Shown piece after piece: positions 11,267 through 21,484 of a DNA stretch of 64,000 nt (position 1 is the stretch's first letter; the number at the start of each line of letters is the position of its first letter). The DNA is from Actinomycetes bacterium (GTDB lineage: Bacteria; Actinomycetota; Actinomycetes; S36-B12), in the NCBI GenBank assembly GCA_024639145.1, contig JAHEIZ010000004.1, positions 1 through 64,000 of the forward strand, written 5' to 3'. The notes under the pieces were generated by a model. That model was not told the DNA's origin and searched no databases. It worked only from the letters and a program-made list of their open reading frames with translations. Made by a program: the position numbers and the translations under genes.

Positions 11267-12049
11267 TCAGGCCCCGCGCGGCGGAAAGTTCACTGCGCGC
11301 TTCTCGCCTTTGGCTGCAAGCGCCTCAGCGAGATCGGGTAGACCGAAGGACACCTTCATCATTGCCAGCGACTCGTCGACAGCGACGGGCAGAGGCTGTT
11401 CGCTGACGCGCAGTAGCTGACCCTTCATGGCCGCCATCGAGGCAGGCGAGCAGTTGTCCGCGATATCGCGCGCCCATTCCACCGCGCGCGTCAGCGGATC
11501 GTCCGCGATCTCGTTGATGAGGCCGATGCGCAGCGCCTCGGCGGCATCGATGGCACGACCTGACAGCAGCAGCTCAGTGGCATTGCCGTAGCCGACCAAG
11601 CGCGGGAGGAGCCAGGCTATGCCGTACTCGGCGACCAGTCCCAAGCGGCTGAAGGTGGTGCCCATACGCACCCCTGAGCCGATAATGCGAACGTCGGCGC
11701 AGATGGCGAGAAGGAAGCCAATACCCGCGCAGGCGCCATTGATGGCAGTCACCACGGGAGTGCCGATCATCAGCGCACGGAAGGGGAGGGTCTCGGCTGA
11801 CTGCTCGTCGACGTATTTATTGAGGCCGTCGGTGCCCTCGGCGAGTACCGAGAGATCGGCACCAGCGCAGAAGCCCTTCCCGGCACCGGTGACCACGATG
11901 ACTCGTACCTGAGGATCGGCATCGGCTCGCTGGAGCAGCTCTGCGTAGAGCTCGCCCATGCCGGGGAGCATGGCGTTCATCCGATCTGGACGATTCAAGG
12001 TGATGGTCGCGATGCCGTCGGCCACGGAATACAGGATGTCGTCAGTCAT
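11267..12049 (-). CDS. Enoyl-CoA hydratase/isomerase family protein
   Basis: Crotonase motifs VTGAGKGFCAGADLSVL and AINGACAGIGFLLAICADVRI. Confidence 0.93.
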   Translation of the reverse strand: MTDDILYSVADGIATITLNRPDRMNAMLPGMGELYAELLQRADADPQVRVIVVTGAGKGFCAGADLSVLAEGTDGLNKYVDEQSAETLPFRALMIGTPVVTAINGACAGIGFLLAICADVRIIGSGVRMGTTFSRLGLVAEYGIAWLLPRLVGYGNATELLLSGRAIDAAEALRIGLINEIADDPLTRAVEWARDIADNCSPASMAAMKGQLLRVSEQPLPVAVDESLAMMKVSFGLPDLAEALAAKGEKRAVNFPPRGA

Positions 12050-12174
12050 GAGCAGAGTCTGGCATCTGAGGAGCCCGGGCAGGGGTGGGATCGCTGTGAG
12101 GTTTCCCTCGAGGCGAGCGTGAATTTCCCTCGTGCCGAGTATGAATACCGAGTCGAATCTGAGAGGCTGAACAT

Positions 12175-13122
12175 GTGACCGCCCTTGCTGATGACGTCCG
12201 TACCCAGAACCTCCTGCGCGAACTCGAGCCAGTCGTCGAGGCTGAGCTGAATCGCCATCTGTCGATGGCCAAGGAGTGGTTCCCGCATGAGTACGTCCCG
12301 TGGGGCGAGGGCGTGAACTTCGCCGGTGTTCTCGAGGGCAAGGACTGGACCCCGGAGGAGCAGCGGTTCAGCGAGGCAGCTCGTACGAGTCTCGTCATCA
12401 ATCTGCTCACCGAGGACAACCTGCCGAGCTACCACCGGGAGATCTCCACGTACCTCGGTCGCGATGGCGTGTGGGGCGAATGGATTGGTCGCTGGACAGC
12501 CGAGGAAGGGCGCCATGGCATCGCCATTCGTGACTACCTCACCGTGACCCGCGCGGTCGATCCCGTTGCCCTCGAACGAGCCCGCATGACTCATATGACC
12601 GAGGGATTCGACGCCATACATCCCGGGGCGATCTCCGGACTGGCCTACGTGTCGTTCCAGGAGCTTGCGACGCGGGTCTCGCATCGCAACACCGGAGCAG
12701 CGACGGGGGATCCGATCGCCGAGCAGCTCTTCGCTCGCATTGCCACTGATGAGAACCTGCACATGGTGTTCTACCGCAACGTCATGGAAGCGATCTTCGA
12801 GCTCGAGCCCGATGAGGCGATGGTGGCGGTGCTCAACAATGTTCGCGACTTCGCGATGCCCGGTCACGGCATCGAGGGATTCGGGCGCAAGGCAGTCGAG
12901 ATTGCCGTGGCCGGAATCTACGATCTTCGCCAGCACAAGGACGATGTCGTCATGCCGGTTCTCCGCAAGTGGCGCGTCTTTGAGCGCGAGGACTTCGGTA
13001 CCGAGGGGCAGCGCGCGCGGGATGAGCTCGCAGTTCTTCTCGAGGGACTTGAGGTCGGTGCTGTGCGCTTCGAGGAGCGTCGTGACGCCCTGAAGGTCCG
13101 CTTGGCTGCGCGCGACGCGTAG
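12175..13122 (+). CDS. Acyl-[acyl-carrier-protein] desaturase (ferritin-like di-iron)
   Basis: Di-iron motifs EEGRH (WTAEEGRHGIAI) and DENLH (ARIATDENLHMVFYRNV); WFPHEYVPWGEG. Confidence 0.92.
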   Translation: MTALADDVRTQNLLRELEPVVEAELNRHLSMAKEWFPHEYVPWGEGVNFAGVLEGKDWTPEEQRFSEAARTSLVINLLTEDNLPSYHREISTYLGRDGVWGEWIGRWTAEEGRHGIAIRDYLTVTRAVDPVALERARMTHMTEGFDAIHPGAISGLAYVSFQELATRVSHRNTGAATGDPIAEQLFARIATDENLHMVFYRNVMEAIFELEPDEAMVAVLNNVRDFAMPGHGIEGFGRKAVEIAVAGIYDLRQHKDDVVMPVLRKWRVFEREDFGTEGQRARDELAVLLEGLEVGAVRFEERRDALKVRLAARDA

Positions 13123-13149
13123 TCGTCTACTGATCAGGATTTCACGAGA

Positions 13150-15114
13150 GTGAATGCGGGTACACCGATGCCCGTGGCGGCTAGGCGCCGGTTCAGGCCA
13201 GAGATCGAGGGTCTACGCGCAGTTGCTGCGTTCCTTGTCGTCATCTTCCATGTGTTCATCGGCAAGGTCTCCGGCGGTGTCGACGTTTTCTTCGTTGTTG
13301 CCGGTTTCCTGATCACGCTCATCCTGATCGACCAGGTGGTCGTGCGCGGCGGCCTGGCACCAGGGCGCTATTTCTCGCGGCTCGCATCACGACTTCTGCC
13401 CATGTCGATTCTCGTGCTCATCGTTGTCTCCGCGGCGATCTTGCTGCTGGCACCGCTGTGGTATCAGGCACCGTGGATGAGGCAAGTGGGCTGGTCCTCG
13501 TTGTATCTCGAGAACTGGTCACTGGCGGGGGAGTCAGTTGAATACCTGAACAAGGCAGCGCCTGCGAGCCCGGTACAGCAGTTTTGGGCGCTGTCGATCC
13601 AAGGTCAGTTCTACGTGATCTGGATCCTGCTGTTCGCCCTTGCATTACTCTTCGTGCGCCTTGTAAAGACCCTGAATGTCACACGCGTAATCACCGTCAT
13701 TCTCATCATCACCTTCGGCATTTCGCTCGCATACTCAGTGCAGATGGAGCGCGACGGAGCCCTGAACGCCTACTTCCACACGGGGACACGTGTGTGGGAG
13801 TTCGCGGCCGGCGGCCTGCTGGCGCTGACGATCATGAATGGTCGTCGATTCGCCACCCTTGTGGCGGTTCCTGCGGGCTGGATCGGACTTGCACTACTGC
13901 TCACCTGCGGAATCGCGATCGGTGCGCCGTCGAACTTCCCGGGCTGGGCCGCCCTCTGGCCCGTCACCGGTGCGGTCTTGATCCTGATCAGCGGTGACGC
14001 ACGCACGAATTCCCGATGGTCGGTCACCCGGCTTCTCGGCAGCAGGCCGCTCGTGTGGGCGGGCGCCTTCAGCTATGCGCTCTACCTGTGGCATTGGCCG
14101 ATCCTGGTCTTCTACCGCATCCGCACCGGAACCTACGCGGTCACGCTGGTGCCGGGCATCGCGATCATCGTGTCCGCCGTGGTGCTGGCGTATGTCACCA
14201 CTCGCCTTCTTGACGGCGGTCTGCGTACACGCGTGCTCTCGGCCTGGAGCGCAACGCGCATCCTGGTGACCGGTGGAGTCTGCCTGGCCGTCATCGCCGG
14301 CTGTGCGTTCGGAAGCGGGTGGCTGCGCTCGAATCTGCTCATCGAGCGCGTCGGCGATCCGCGCTCTGCGCACGTCGACAATCTCGCCTCGGCTCGCGAG
14401 GACTTCCCGATGGTCTACCTCAACGGCTGCGTGCAGGATCTCTCTCATTCGGCCGTCATTGAATGCGCAGCAGGTGATCCGGCCGGAACAACCACAGTCA
14501 TGCTCGTCGGCGGAAGTCACACCGCCCACTGGTTCCCGGCCATTGATGCTCTCGCCAAGGAACGAGGATGGAGGGTCATCACGGCCTTGAAGGATGCCTG
14601 CCGATTCACGATGGTCGAGGACGAATCCGCGATCGGCGGAACTTCCTGCCACGAGTGGAATGACTCGCTGATGTACCGCCTGAGGCAGAACCCACCGGAT
14701 CTCATCGTCACGACATCGACAGTCAGTGATGGAGGAGGTGAGTTCACGCCGGATGGGTACGTCGAGCAATGGCGAACGCTGCAGTCACTCGGCGTCGACG
14801 TTGTCGGCATTCGCGATACGCCGCGGTGGATGCGCGACCCGGTGGACTGCCTGTGGGCCAATCCCGACGACATCACATCGTGCTCAGTGCCCAGAAGTCA
14901 GAATCTGGCTCCGTCAGATCCGGCTGCACTTCGAGAAGACCTACCTTCGAATGTCACCTTGATTGATGTGAACGACCGAATCTGTGAAGGCGATATCTGC
15001 TCGGCGGTCATCGGGGACACAGTCGTCTACTGGGATCTCTCGCACCTGTCAGCAACCTTCGCAGCCAGCCTCGCTGGCGCCATTGGCGAGGGATTCCCAT
15101 CCAAATATCAATGA
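13150..15114 (+). CDS. OafA/YrhL-type membrane acyltransferase with C-terminal SGNH-like domain
   Basis: FRPEIEGLRAVAAFLVVIFHVF, DVFFVVAGFLIT, SYALYLWHWPILVF, then VMLVGGSHTAHWFPAI in the C-terminal region. Confidence 0.92.
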   Translation: MNAGTPMPVAARRRFRPEIEGLRAVAAFLVVIFHVFIGKVSGGVDVFFVVAGFLITLILIDQVVVRGGLAPGRYFSRLASRLLPMSILVLIVVSAAILLLAPLWYQAPWMRQVGWSSLYLENWSLAGESVEYLNKAAPASPVQQFWALSIQGQFYVIWILLFALALLFVRLVKTLNVTRVITVILIITFGISLAYSVQMERDGALNAYFHTGTRVWEFAAGGLLALTIMNGRRFATLVAVPAGWIGLALLLTCGIAIGAPSNFPGWAALWPVTGAVLILISGDARTNSRWSVTRLLGSRPLVWAGAFSYALYLWHWPILVFYRIRTGTYAVTLVPGIAIIVSAVVLAYVTTRLLDGGLRTRVLSAWSATRILVTGGVCLAVIAGCAFGSGWLRSNLLIERVGDPRSAHVDNLASAREDFPMVYLNGCVQDLSHSAVIECAAGDPAGTTTVMLVGGSHTAHWFPAIDALAKERGWRVITALKDACRFTMVEDESAIGGTSCHEWNDSLMYRLRQNPPDLIVTTSTVSDGGGEFTPDGYVEQWRTLQSLGVDVVGIRDTPRWMRDPVDCLWANPDDITSCSVPRSQNLAPSDPAALREDLPSNVTLIDVNDRICEGDICSAVIGDTVVYWDLSHLSATFAASLAGAIGEGFPSKYQ

Positions 15115-15162
15115 TCGGCGCGGCACATAGGCAAGTACCCCACCGCCTGGTCTGATTCCCAT

Positions 15163-16200
15163 ATGTCCACAGCTCCCGATAGTCCTGCCTCGCCTGCACC
15201 TGGACCTGCGAGTCATTCGGGTCGCAAGGCGGCCAAGATCGTCGTGCTGTCGATCGTCATGCTCAACGTCGCGGCCTTCGCGCCAGCGATGATCCTCGGC
15301 GCCCTCGGCTGGCACGACGGCGTCTTCGTGGCGATGCTGGCGGGTCTCGCAGCATTCATGGCCTGCTTCATGGGTTCCGGGTGGCAGACCGGACTGAGGG
15401 TCTCAGTGCCGTTCGCGGCGTTCACGGCGTTGACCGTGTGGGCTGCGCCATATGCCCTTCCGGCGGCGCTAGTGCTCGGTGCCGCGGCTTTTTGGCGTGG
15501 ATACGGTGCGCGGCTCGGCCTGCACAATGCTCTGATGATGACGGTGATCGCCCTGGGCTTCATCGTCACTCAGCCGCCGAAATTCGATGGAGCCTCTCTC
15601 GCGCCGGTGATCGCAGGTCTGATCACGCTGGGTGCCTCTCTCTACGTAACACTCGTGATGTTCGTTGCTCGACGGTGGATGCACCCGCCCGCTCTGACCA
15701 AGCTCGTGACCTCGCGGGTCGTGGCGTACAGCAGCATCCTGGCCGTGATGATCGGCGGGGTGACCTGGTGCGTAGTTCATTTCGATCTCGGACATGCCGG
15801 GGCCTGGATCATCCTGACAATCCTGGTGGTGTTTCAGCCCTATCTCGGTACCAGTTATTCCAAAGCCGGACAGCGCATCATCGGCACAGCTCTGGGCTTC
15901 GTTGTGGCCAGCGTCATCGGTCTCTTTATCTCAAGCGGGCCGTGGCTCTATCTGATCGGGGTGATTCTCTTCATGGTGGCGGGCTCGTTCATGATGCTGG
16001 GCAAGCCCTATTGGGTCTTCGTCCTGTTCTTGACGCCGGCGGTCGTGCTGTTCACCTCAGCCGGCTCAACCGTTGACCAGACTGCCGTGATCCGGCTCGA
16101 GGCAACAGGCGTGGGAGTCCTGGTCACCCTTCTGGTGATGCTTCTATTGACCCCGCTGGCCAAGCGCCTGCAGGTGAAATCAGGAGCATCCAAGTTCTAG
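15163..16200 (+). CDS. FUSC-like integral membrane protein, copy 1
   Basis: Multi-TM protein closely related to the next ORF (ILGALGWHDGVFVAMLAGLAAFMAC / VMGALGWKSAVSVAMLAGLASFMAC). Confidence 0.75.
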   Translation: MSTAPDSPASPAPGPASHSGRKAAKIVVLSIVMLNVAAFAPAMILGALGWHDGVFVAMLAGLAAFMACFMGSGWQTGLRVSVPFAAFTALTVWAAPYALPAALVLGAAAFWRGYGARLGLHNALMMTVIALGFIVTQPPKFDGASLAPVIAGLITLGASLYVTLVMFVARRWMHPPALTKLVTSRVVAYSSILAVMIGGVTWCVVHFDLGHAGAWIILTILVVFQPYLGTSYSKAGQRIIGTALGFVVASVIGLFISSGPWLYLIGVILFMVAGSFMMLGKPYWVFVLFLTPAVVLFTSAGSTVDQTAVIRLEATGVGVLVTLLVMLLLTPLAKRLQVKSGASKF

Positions 16201-16249
16201 TCGGCGCGCGCTGTCCCTGAATCGGTCCCTGACCTGCTCTGATTACGCA

Positions 16250-17272
16250 ATGACCTCACCGACCGCGACCTCACCGACCGCGACCCCACCGAAGTTCGCC
16301 AAGACGAAGAACATCGTGATTTCGGTACTCCTGATGGTGATCGCCGGCTTCTCGCCGGCAATCGTCATGGGTGCGCTCGGCTGGAAGAGTGCCGTGAGCG
16401 TTGCGATGCTGGCTGGGCTGGCATCTTTCATGGCATGCACGATGGGTAAAGGATGGACGTCCGGTCTCATCATCGCGCTGCCGTTCTCTGTTCTCACTGC
16501 ACTCACGGTGTGGGCTGCGCCCTATGCGCTCGCCGCAGCTGTCGTGTTGGCCGTAGCCGCGTTCTTCCGGGGGTACGGAGCCAAGGCAGGGCTGCACAAC
16601 GCGTTCCTGACCACCGTGATTGCCCTGGGCTTTCTTGTGGCAGCTCCGCCTAAGTTCACTGGTTCTGTGCCGTCGCCCATCATGGCCGGCCTAGTCACGC
16701 TCGTGACCGTGCTCTGGGTGACGCTCATCGTCTTCATTGCGCAGCGTTGGGTCCACCCGCCGAAGCTCGCTCCGATCGAGACCACTCGCGTGCTTTGGTT
16801 TAGTGCACTGCTGGCGTTACTCGTGGGCATCGCCACCTGGTGTGTTGTCCACTTCGACCTCGGCCACGGTGGTGGATGGATCATCCTGACGATTCTCGTG
16901 GTCTTCCAGCCCTACATGGATTCGAGCTTCTCGAAAGCCGGCGGGCGTGCACTCGGCACCCTGGCCGGATTCGTCATCGCGATCGCGGTCGGAGCCGTGG
17001 TCACGAATGGTCCGCTTCTCTACCTGATCGGCACGATTTTCATGATCGCTTCCATGGTCTTCATGCTGGGCGGCAAGCCCTACTGGCTGTTCGCAGCCTT
17101 CCTCACCCCGGCCATCGTGCTGTACGAGAGTGCTGGGTCGACGGTGACAAAGGTGGCGCTTGAGCGTCTCGAGGCAACGATCGTGGGAATCGCGGGCACT
17201 CTTGTCGTGCTGGCGCTCCTGTATCCGGTGGCCAAGCATTGGCAGCGCAAGAGCGGGGCTTCGACCTACTAA
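16250..17272 (+). CDS. FUSC-like integral membrane protein, copy 2 (tandem paralog)
   Basis: Collinear similarity to the 15163..16200 product along its length; shared WILTILVVFQPY and KPYWxF motifs. Confidence 0.75.
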   Translation: MTSPTATSPTATPPKFAKTKNIVISVLLMVIAGFSPAIVMGALGWKSAVSVAMLAGLASFMACTMGKGWTSGLIIALPFSVLTALTVWAAPYALAAAVVLAVAAFFRGYGAKAGLHNAFLTTVIALGFLVAAPPKFTGSVPSPIMAGLVTLVTVLWVTLIVFIAQRWVHPPKLAPIETTRVLWFSALLALLVGIATWCVVHFDLGHGGGWIILTILVVFQPYMDSSFSKAGGRALGTLAGFVIAIAVGAVVTNGPLLYLIGTIFMIASMVFMLGGKPYWLFAAFLTPAIVLYESAGSTVTKVALERLEATIVGIAGTLVVLALLYPVAKHWQRKSGASTY

Positions 17273-17610
17273 GCGAAATTCTTGAGCGGCACCTGTATCG
17301 CCGTGATGTAGGCCATTGAACTTTGATGGGTGCCCAGGAAGTTCGCGTGCAGCGGATGTGCGAGGTAGGCCTCGAACTCCGTCATCGAGGCGAAGTCCAT
17401 GCACACTAGCCAGGTGGCAGTCACGGGAGCCGCAGGTCGGCGACCGAGATCGCGATGAAGGGTGGCTGCCTGCGCATGCGGATGCTCTGCTACGAGTTGA
17501 TGGAGATCCGCCTCGAGAGGCTCCCGAAGGCTCGCGTCGAGACCTGGCTCAAGTCGAATATTGACGATATGACGAATCGGCTCGGACCAGGCGGCGTCAG
17601 TGGTGCTCAT
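17269..17610 (-). CDS. Dabb (stress-responsive A/B barrel) family protein
   Basis: HIVNIRLEPGLDASLREPLEADLHQLV and MDFASMTEFEAYLAHPLHANFLG. Start placed at MSTTDAAW. Confidence 0.75.
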   Translation of the reverse strand: MSTTDAAWSEPIRHIVNIRLEPGLDASLREPLEADLHQLVAEHPHAQAATLHRDLGRRPAAPVTATWLVCMDFASMTEFEAYLAHPLHANFLGTHQSSMAYITAIQVPLKNFA

Positions 17611-17665
17611 GGCCCCATTCTTCACCGTGGCTACGCACTGGCCCAGGGACCACCCACTGGAACGA

Positions 17666-17695
17666 CGAAGGCCCCCGCCGAAGCGGGGGCCTTCG
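17666..17695 (-). terminator. Perfect 13-bp GC-rich hairpin downstream of tRNA-Leu
   Basis: cgaaggcccccgc-cgaa-gcgggggccttcg is perfectly palindromic; lies 3' of the minus-strand tRNA. Confidence 0.75.
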
Positions 17696-17716
17696 CGTAT
17701 CGCTGTCTCAACGACG

Positions 17717-17802
17717 TGTCCGAGAAGGGAGTTGAACCCTCACTCCCGGTAAAGGGAACTAGCACCTCAAGCTAGCGCGTCTGCCTATTCCGCCACCCGG
17801 AC
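17717..17802 (-). tRNA. tRNA-Leu (GAG)
   Basis: Reverse complement GTCCGGGTGGCGGAATAGGCAGACGCGCTAGCTTGAGGTGCTAG...GGTTCAACTCCCTTCTCGGACA: acceptor stem pairs, long variable arm (class II), TTGAGGT anticodon loop, GGTTCAA T-loop; CCA not encoded. Confidence 0.95.
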
Positions 17803-17867
17803 GAGGTGTTGAAGCATGAGAAGCATACCTGCTCCGATCGGTGCCGCTGACACGGCAGTATGGGAGA

Positions 17868-19196
17868 GTGGAAACCACCTGGTCTGCCCTGCCTGGAGCC
17901 GAGTCCGATGTCGTGGAGATATGCCGCGGTCTGATCCGCCTCGACTCGAGTAATTTCGGCGATTCCCCTCTCACGGTGGGGGAGGCGGATGTCGCTGAGT
18001 ACGCCGCCCAGGTACTTCGGGAGGCAGGGTGGCAGCCGGAGGTATTCACGACCACCGACTCTTCTCGCCGTGGGGTGTATCTCCGGGTGCCGGGGACTGA
18101 TCCCGGCGCCGGGGCACTTCTTCTTCACGGACATCTCGATGTGGTGCCGGCCATTGCTTCCGACTGGACTCGCCCGCCGTTCGCGGCCGAGGTTGAGGAT
18201 GGCTTCATCTGGGGCCGCGGCGCTGTCGATATGAAGGACATGGACGCCATGATCCTGGCCGTGCTGCGGGGCTGGGGGCGTGAGGGCATTCGACCCCGTC
18301 GCGACATCGTCATCCTGCTCCTACCCGATGAGGAGGCCGGTGGACGTCACGGCGCTCACTGGCTTACCGCTCATCGGCCTGAGATCTTCACTGGCATCAC
18401 GGAGGCTGTTGGCGAGGTCGGGGGCTTCTCGATCACCGTGCGTGATGACCTTCGGTTGTATCCCATCCAGACAGCCGAAAAGGGCATGCGCTGGTTGCGC
18501 CTGCATGCCGCCGGCCGCGCCGGCCACGGCTCGATGATCCATGACGACAACGCCATCACTCGTCTGTGCGAGGCAGTGATCCGCGTCGGAAACCACGAAT
18601 GGCCAGAGCGGCGCACTGCGACAGTCGACCGTTTCCTGGGCGAATTGAGCGATGCCTTCGGGGTTGATCTCGCTGTGCACGACAACGAGGAACTCGTGCG
18701 GAAGCTGGGCACGCTCGGTCTGCTTGTTGGAGCAACACTGCGCAACACCGCGAATCCGACGATGCTCGAGGCCGGGTACAAGCACAACGTCATCCCAGGT
18801 GAGGCGTATGCCGCGATCGATGGGCGCACTATCCCCGGCTTCGAGGAGGAATTCGAGCATACGATTCGAGCGTTGGTGGGCCCTGACATCACTATCGAGC
18901 ACGTGGTCGACGACATCGCCCTCGAGGCACCCTTCGACACGCTTTCCGTGGACCTCATGGCGTCGGCTCTGCGCGCCGAGGATCCTGGAGCCCGGGCGAT
19001 TCCCTACATGATCTCCGGTGGGACTGATGCAAAGGCTTTCCATCGCCTCGGTATTTCCTGCTATGGATTCTCGCCATTGCAGATGCCGGCGGATCTCGAT
19101 TACTGGCGCCTGTTCCACGGGGTTGACGAGCGAGTTCCGCTCGACGGGCTCACCTTCGGTGTGCGCGTACTCGATCGCTTCCTGCGTGCGGCCTGA
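17868..19196 (+). CDS. M20/M25/M40 family metallopeptidase
   Basis: LLHGHLDVVPA, GRGAVDMKDMDAM, LLLPDEEAGGRHGAHWL; GTG start at VETTWSAL. Confidence 0.93.
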   Translation: METTWSALPGAESDVVEICRGLIRLDSSNFGDSPLTVGEADVAEYAAQVLREAGWQPEVFTTTDSSRRGVYLRVPGTDPGAGALLLHGHLDVVPAIASDWTRPPFAAEVEDGFIWGRGAVDMKDMDAMILAVLRGWGREGIRPRRDIVILLLPDEEAGGRHGAHWLTAHRPEIFTGITEAVGEVGGFSITVRDDLRLYPIQTAEKGMRWLRLHAAGRAGHGSMIHDDNAITRLCEAVIRVGNHEWPERRTATVDRFLGELSDAFGVDLAVHDNEELVRKLGTLGLLVGATLRNTANPTMLEAGYKHNVIPGEAYAAIDGRTIPGFEEEFEHTIRALVGPDITIEHVVDDIALEAPFDTLSVDLMASALRAEDPGARAIPYMISGGTDAKAFHRLGISCYGFSPLQMPADLDYWRLFHGVDERVPLDGLTFGVRVLDRFLRAA

Positions 19197-19202
19197 GCGC
19201 GC

Positions 19203-19400
19203 TTATGCGGTGCGCTGCACTCGATAGACCTTGCGACGCAGCTCAACCTTGCGACGCCCGTCGTGCATGATCGCGACCCGGGAAAGTTCCCAGCGACCCT
19301 GCTCGGCCATCTCGGTGAGGGCCTGACGTGCGACCTCGCGCGTGGTGCCCCGCGGAAACCAGAACTCGCGGAATTCCCAGACCGCACCTGAGGGTTGCAT
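19203..19400 (-). CDS. DUF5703-like small protein
   Basis: WEFREFWFPRGTTREVARQALTEMAEQGRWELSRVAIMHDGRRKVELRRKVYRVQRTA resembles a small actinobacterial family; forms a unit with the aldo/keto reductase. Confidence 0.7.
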   Translation of the reverse strand: MQPSGAVWEFREFWFPRGTTREVARQALTEMAEQGRWELSRVAIMHDGRRKVELRRKVYRVQRTA

Positions 19401-19402
19401 CG

Positions 19403-20386
19403 TTATCTCCGCTGCGCCCAGCCGGCTTCGGGGTAGCCCATCGGGGGAGCCGAGACATCATCGAGGGCGATCAGGATCTCCTCAGGCAGCTCGAGCTCTT
19501 CGGCGGCAAGTGCGGCCACCAGTTGGCTTGTCGTGCGCGGGCCGAGGATCGGTGCCACGACTCCCGGGCGATCGCGCAGCCAGGCAATTGATACCTCAGT
19601 CGGTGAACAGCCAAGACCCTCGGCCGCGGTGGCGACGGCATCGACAATCCGCCGGCAGCGCTCGTCTTGGTATACCTGGATCCACGACGCCGTGTCGGCA
19701 TTGCCCCCGCGGGAATCAGCAGGAGTGCTGTGCCGATACTTGCCGGTGAGAACCCCACGGCCCAGCGGCGACCAGGGCAGGATGCCGAGCCCCAGCGACT
19801 GTGCCGCCGGCACGATCTCTCGCTCAATCCCGCGCTCGAGCAGTGAGTACTCCATTTGCGTGGTGATGATCGGGGCCCGACCCGGCACGGCCTTCTGCCA
19901 TGTAGCCGCACGAGCTGTCTGCCAGCCCGAGTAGTTGGAAATGCCCGCGTAGCGCACCTTGCCGCTCGAGACGGCCTCGTCGACGGCCGCGAGAGTCTCG
20001 TCCATGGGAGTCCAGGGATCCCAGGCGTGCAATTGCCACAGATCGATGACGTCGGTGTTGAGCCGACGGAGGGATCCTTCGAGGGCTCGGAGGAGGTGAA
20101 GGCGTGAGCCATTGAAGCGACGTCCGGGGTCGGCCTGAGAAACCGCCTTGGTTGCCAGGATGATCTCGTCGCGAATATCAAACTCGCGGATGAGCTCGCC
20201 GAGGAGCTGCTCGGAGACACCCTCGGCATAGACATCGGCCGTGTCGATCAGGGTGCCGCCTGCACTCAAGAACGCCGCCAGCTGATCACGCGCTTCGTAC
20301 TCGTCGGTCCCTCGACCCCAGGTCATGGTGCCGAGGGCAAGACGACCGACCCAGATGCCGGATCTACCTAGGGGACGCTGCTGCAT
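19403..20386 (-). CDS. Aldo/keto reductase
   Basis: GTLIDTADVYAEGVSEQLLG, IDLWQLHAWDPWTP, GILPWSPLGRGVLTGKY. Confidence 0.93.
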   Translation of the reverse strand: MQQRPLGRSGIWVGRLALGTMTWGRGTDEYEARDQLAAFLSAGGTLIDTADVYAEGVSEQLLGELIREFDIRDEIILATKAVSQADPGRRFNGSRLHLLRALEGSLRRLNTDVIDLWQLHAWDPWTPMDETLAAVDEAVSSGKVRYAGISNYSGWQTARAATWQKAVPGRAPIITTQMEYSLLERGIEREIVPAAQSLGLGILPWSPLGRGVLTGKYRHSTPADSRGGNADTASWIQVYQDERCRRIVDAVATAAEGLGCSPTEVSIAWLRDRPGVVAPILGPRTTSQLVAALAAEELELPEEILIALDDVSAPPMGYPEAGWAQRR

Positions 20387-20434
20387 GAGGTGACGGTACC
20401 TGGGGTGCGGCCTCAGGGGGCATAGGCTCGCCTT

Positions 20435-21484
20435 ATGGAAATCGGACTCAATCTTGGCTACTGGGGCGCCGGAAATGACGCGTCGAACATCGCTTTAGCA
20501 CTGGAGGCCGATTCGTGCGGGTACTCCTCGGTGTGGGTGGCCGAGGCGTATGGCTCCGATGCCGTCACGATCTTGTCGTGGATCGGAGCGCAGACCTCGA
20601 CTATTGACCTCGGCTCCGCCGTATTCCAGATCCCGGCTCGCACGCCTGCGAATGTGGCGATGACCGCAGCAACCCTTGATGCGCTGTCGGGCGGTCGGTT
20701 CCGACTCGGGCTCGGCGTGTCCGGTCCTCAGGTCTCCGAAGGCTGGCACGGGGTGCGTTTCGACAAGCCGCTTGCGCGCACGCGTGAATACGTAGCAATC
20801 GTTCGTGATGCCCTGGCTCGGAAGAAGGTCACTTTCGACGGCGATTTCTTCACCCTCCCTCTGCCCAATGGCCCTGGCAAGGCACTTGCGATCAACTTCC
20901 CGCCCGTGCGTGAGCACCTGCCGATCTACCTGGCGGCCATCGGGCCGAAGAATCTCGAGCTCTGCGGTGAGATCGCCGACGGTTGGCTGGCGATCTTTTA
21001 CTCGCCCGAGTATGCGGGTGAGCAGCACGAGGCGATCGCACGAGGACGCGCCAAGATTGGCAAGACCATGGACGGCTTCGACGTTGTCCCGACTCTTCCG
21101 GTTGTCGTGGGGGATGACCCGCACATGTGTGCCAACGCCCTTCGCGCGAACAGTGCCCTGTACATCGGCGGCATGGGCAGTCGCGAGAAGAACTTCTATA
21201 ACCAGCTTGCCGTGCGGATGGGCTTCGATGAGGCGGCAGCACAGGTGCAGGAGCTCTTCCTCGACGGCAAGTACAAGGAAGCCGCGATGGCCGTGCCCTT
21301 CGAATTCATCGACCAGACCTCCCTGCTCGGATCCCCGGCTCGCATCAGCGAGCGACTTGCTGCGTACGAGGCTGCGGGTGTTACGACGATCAGCATCACT
21401 CCGGTGGCCGAGTCTCTCGAAGACCGGCTCAAGGTAGTTCGCCTCATGGGTGATCTCGTCGATGACTCCCCGGATGCCGCCTGA
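20435..21484 (+). CDS. LLM-class F420-dependent oxidoreductase
   Basis: Luciferase-like signatures AEAYGSDAVTILSWIGAQT, LDALSGGRFRLGLGVSGPQVSEGWHG. Confidence 0.92.
   Translation: MEIGLNLGYWGAGNDASNIALALEADSCGYSSVWVAEAYGSDAVTILSWIGAQTSTIDLGSAVFQIPARTPANVAMTAATLDALSGGRFRLGLGVSGPQVSEGWHGVRFDKPLARTREYVAIVRDALARKKVTFDGDFFTLPLPNGPGKALAINFPPVREHLPIYLAAIGPKNLELCGEIADGWLAIFYSPEYAGEQHEAIARGRAKIGKTMDGFDVVPTLPVVVGDDPHMCANALRANSALYIGGMGSREKNFYNQLAVRMGFDEAAAQVQELFLDGKYKEAAMAVPFEFIDQTSLLGSPARISERLAAYEAAGVTTISITPVAESLEDRLKVVRLMGDLVDDSPDAA

Noticed and set aside
12046-12936. 296-aa ORF antisense to the acyl-ACP desaturase
   Set aside because: Shadow ORF; the sense frame has di-iron motifs EEGRH and DENLH.
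13894-14769. 291-aa ORF antisense to the acyltransferase
   Set aside because: Shadow ORF; the sense frame has clear acyltransferase and SGNH motifs.
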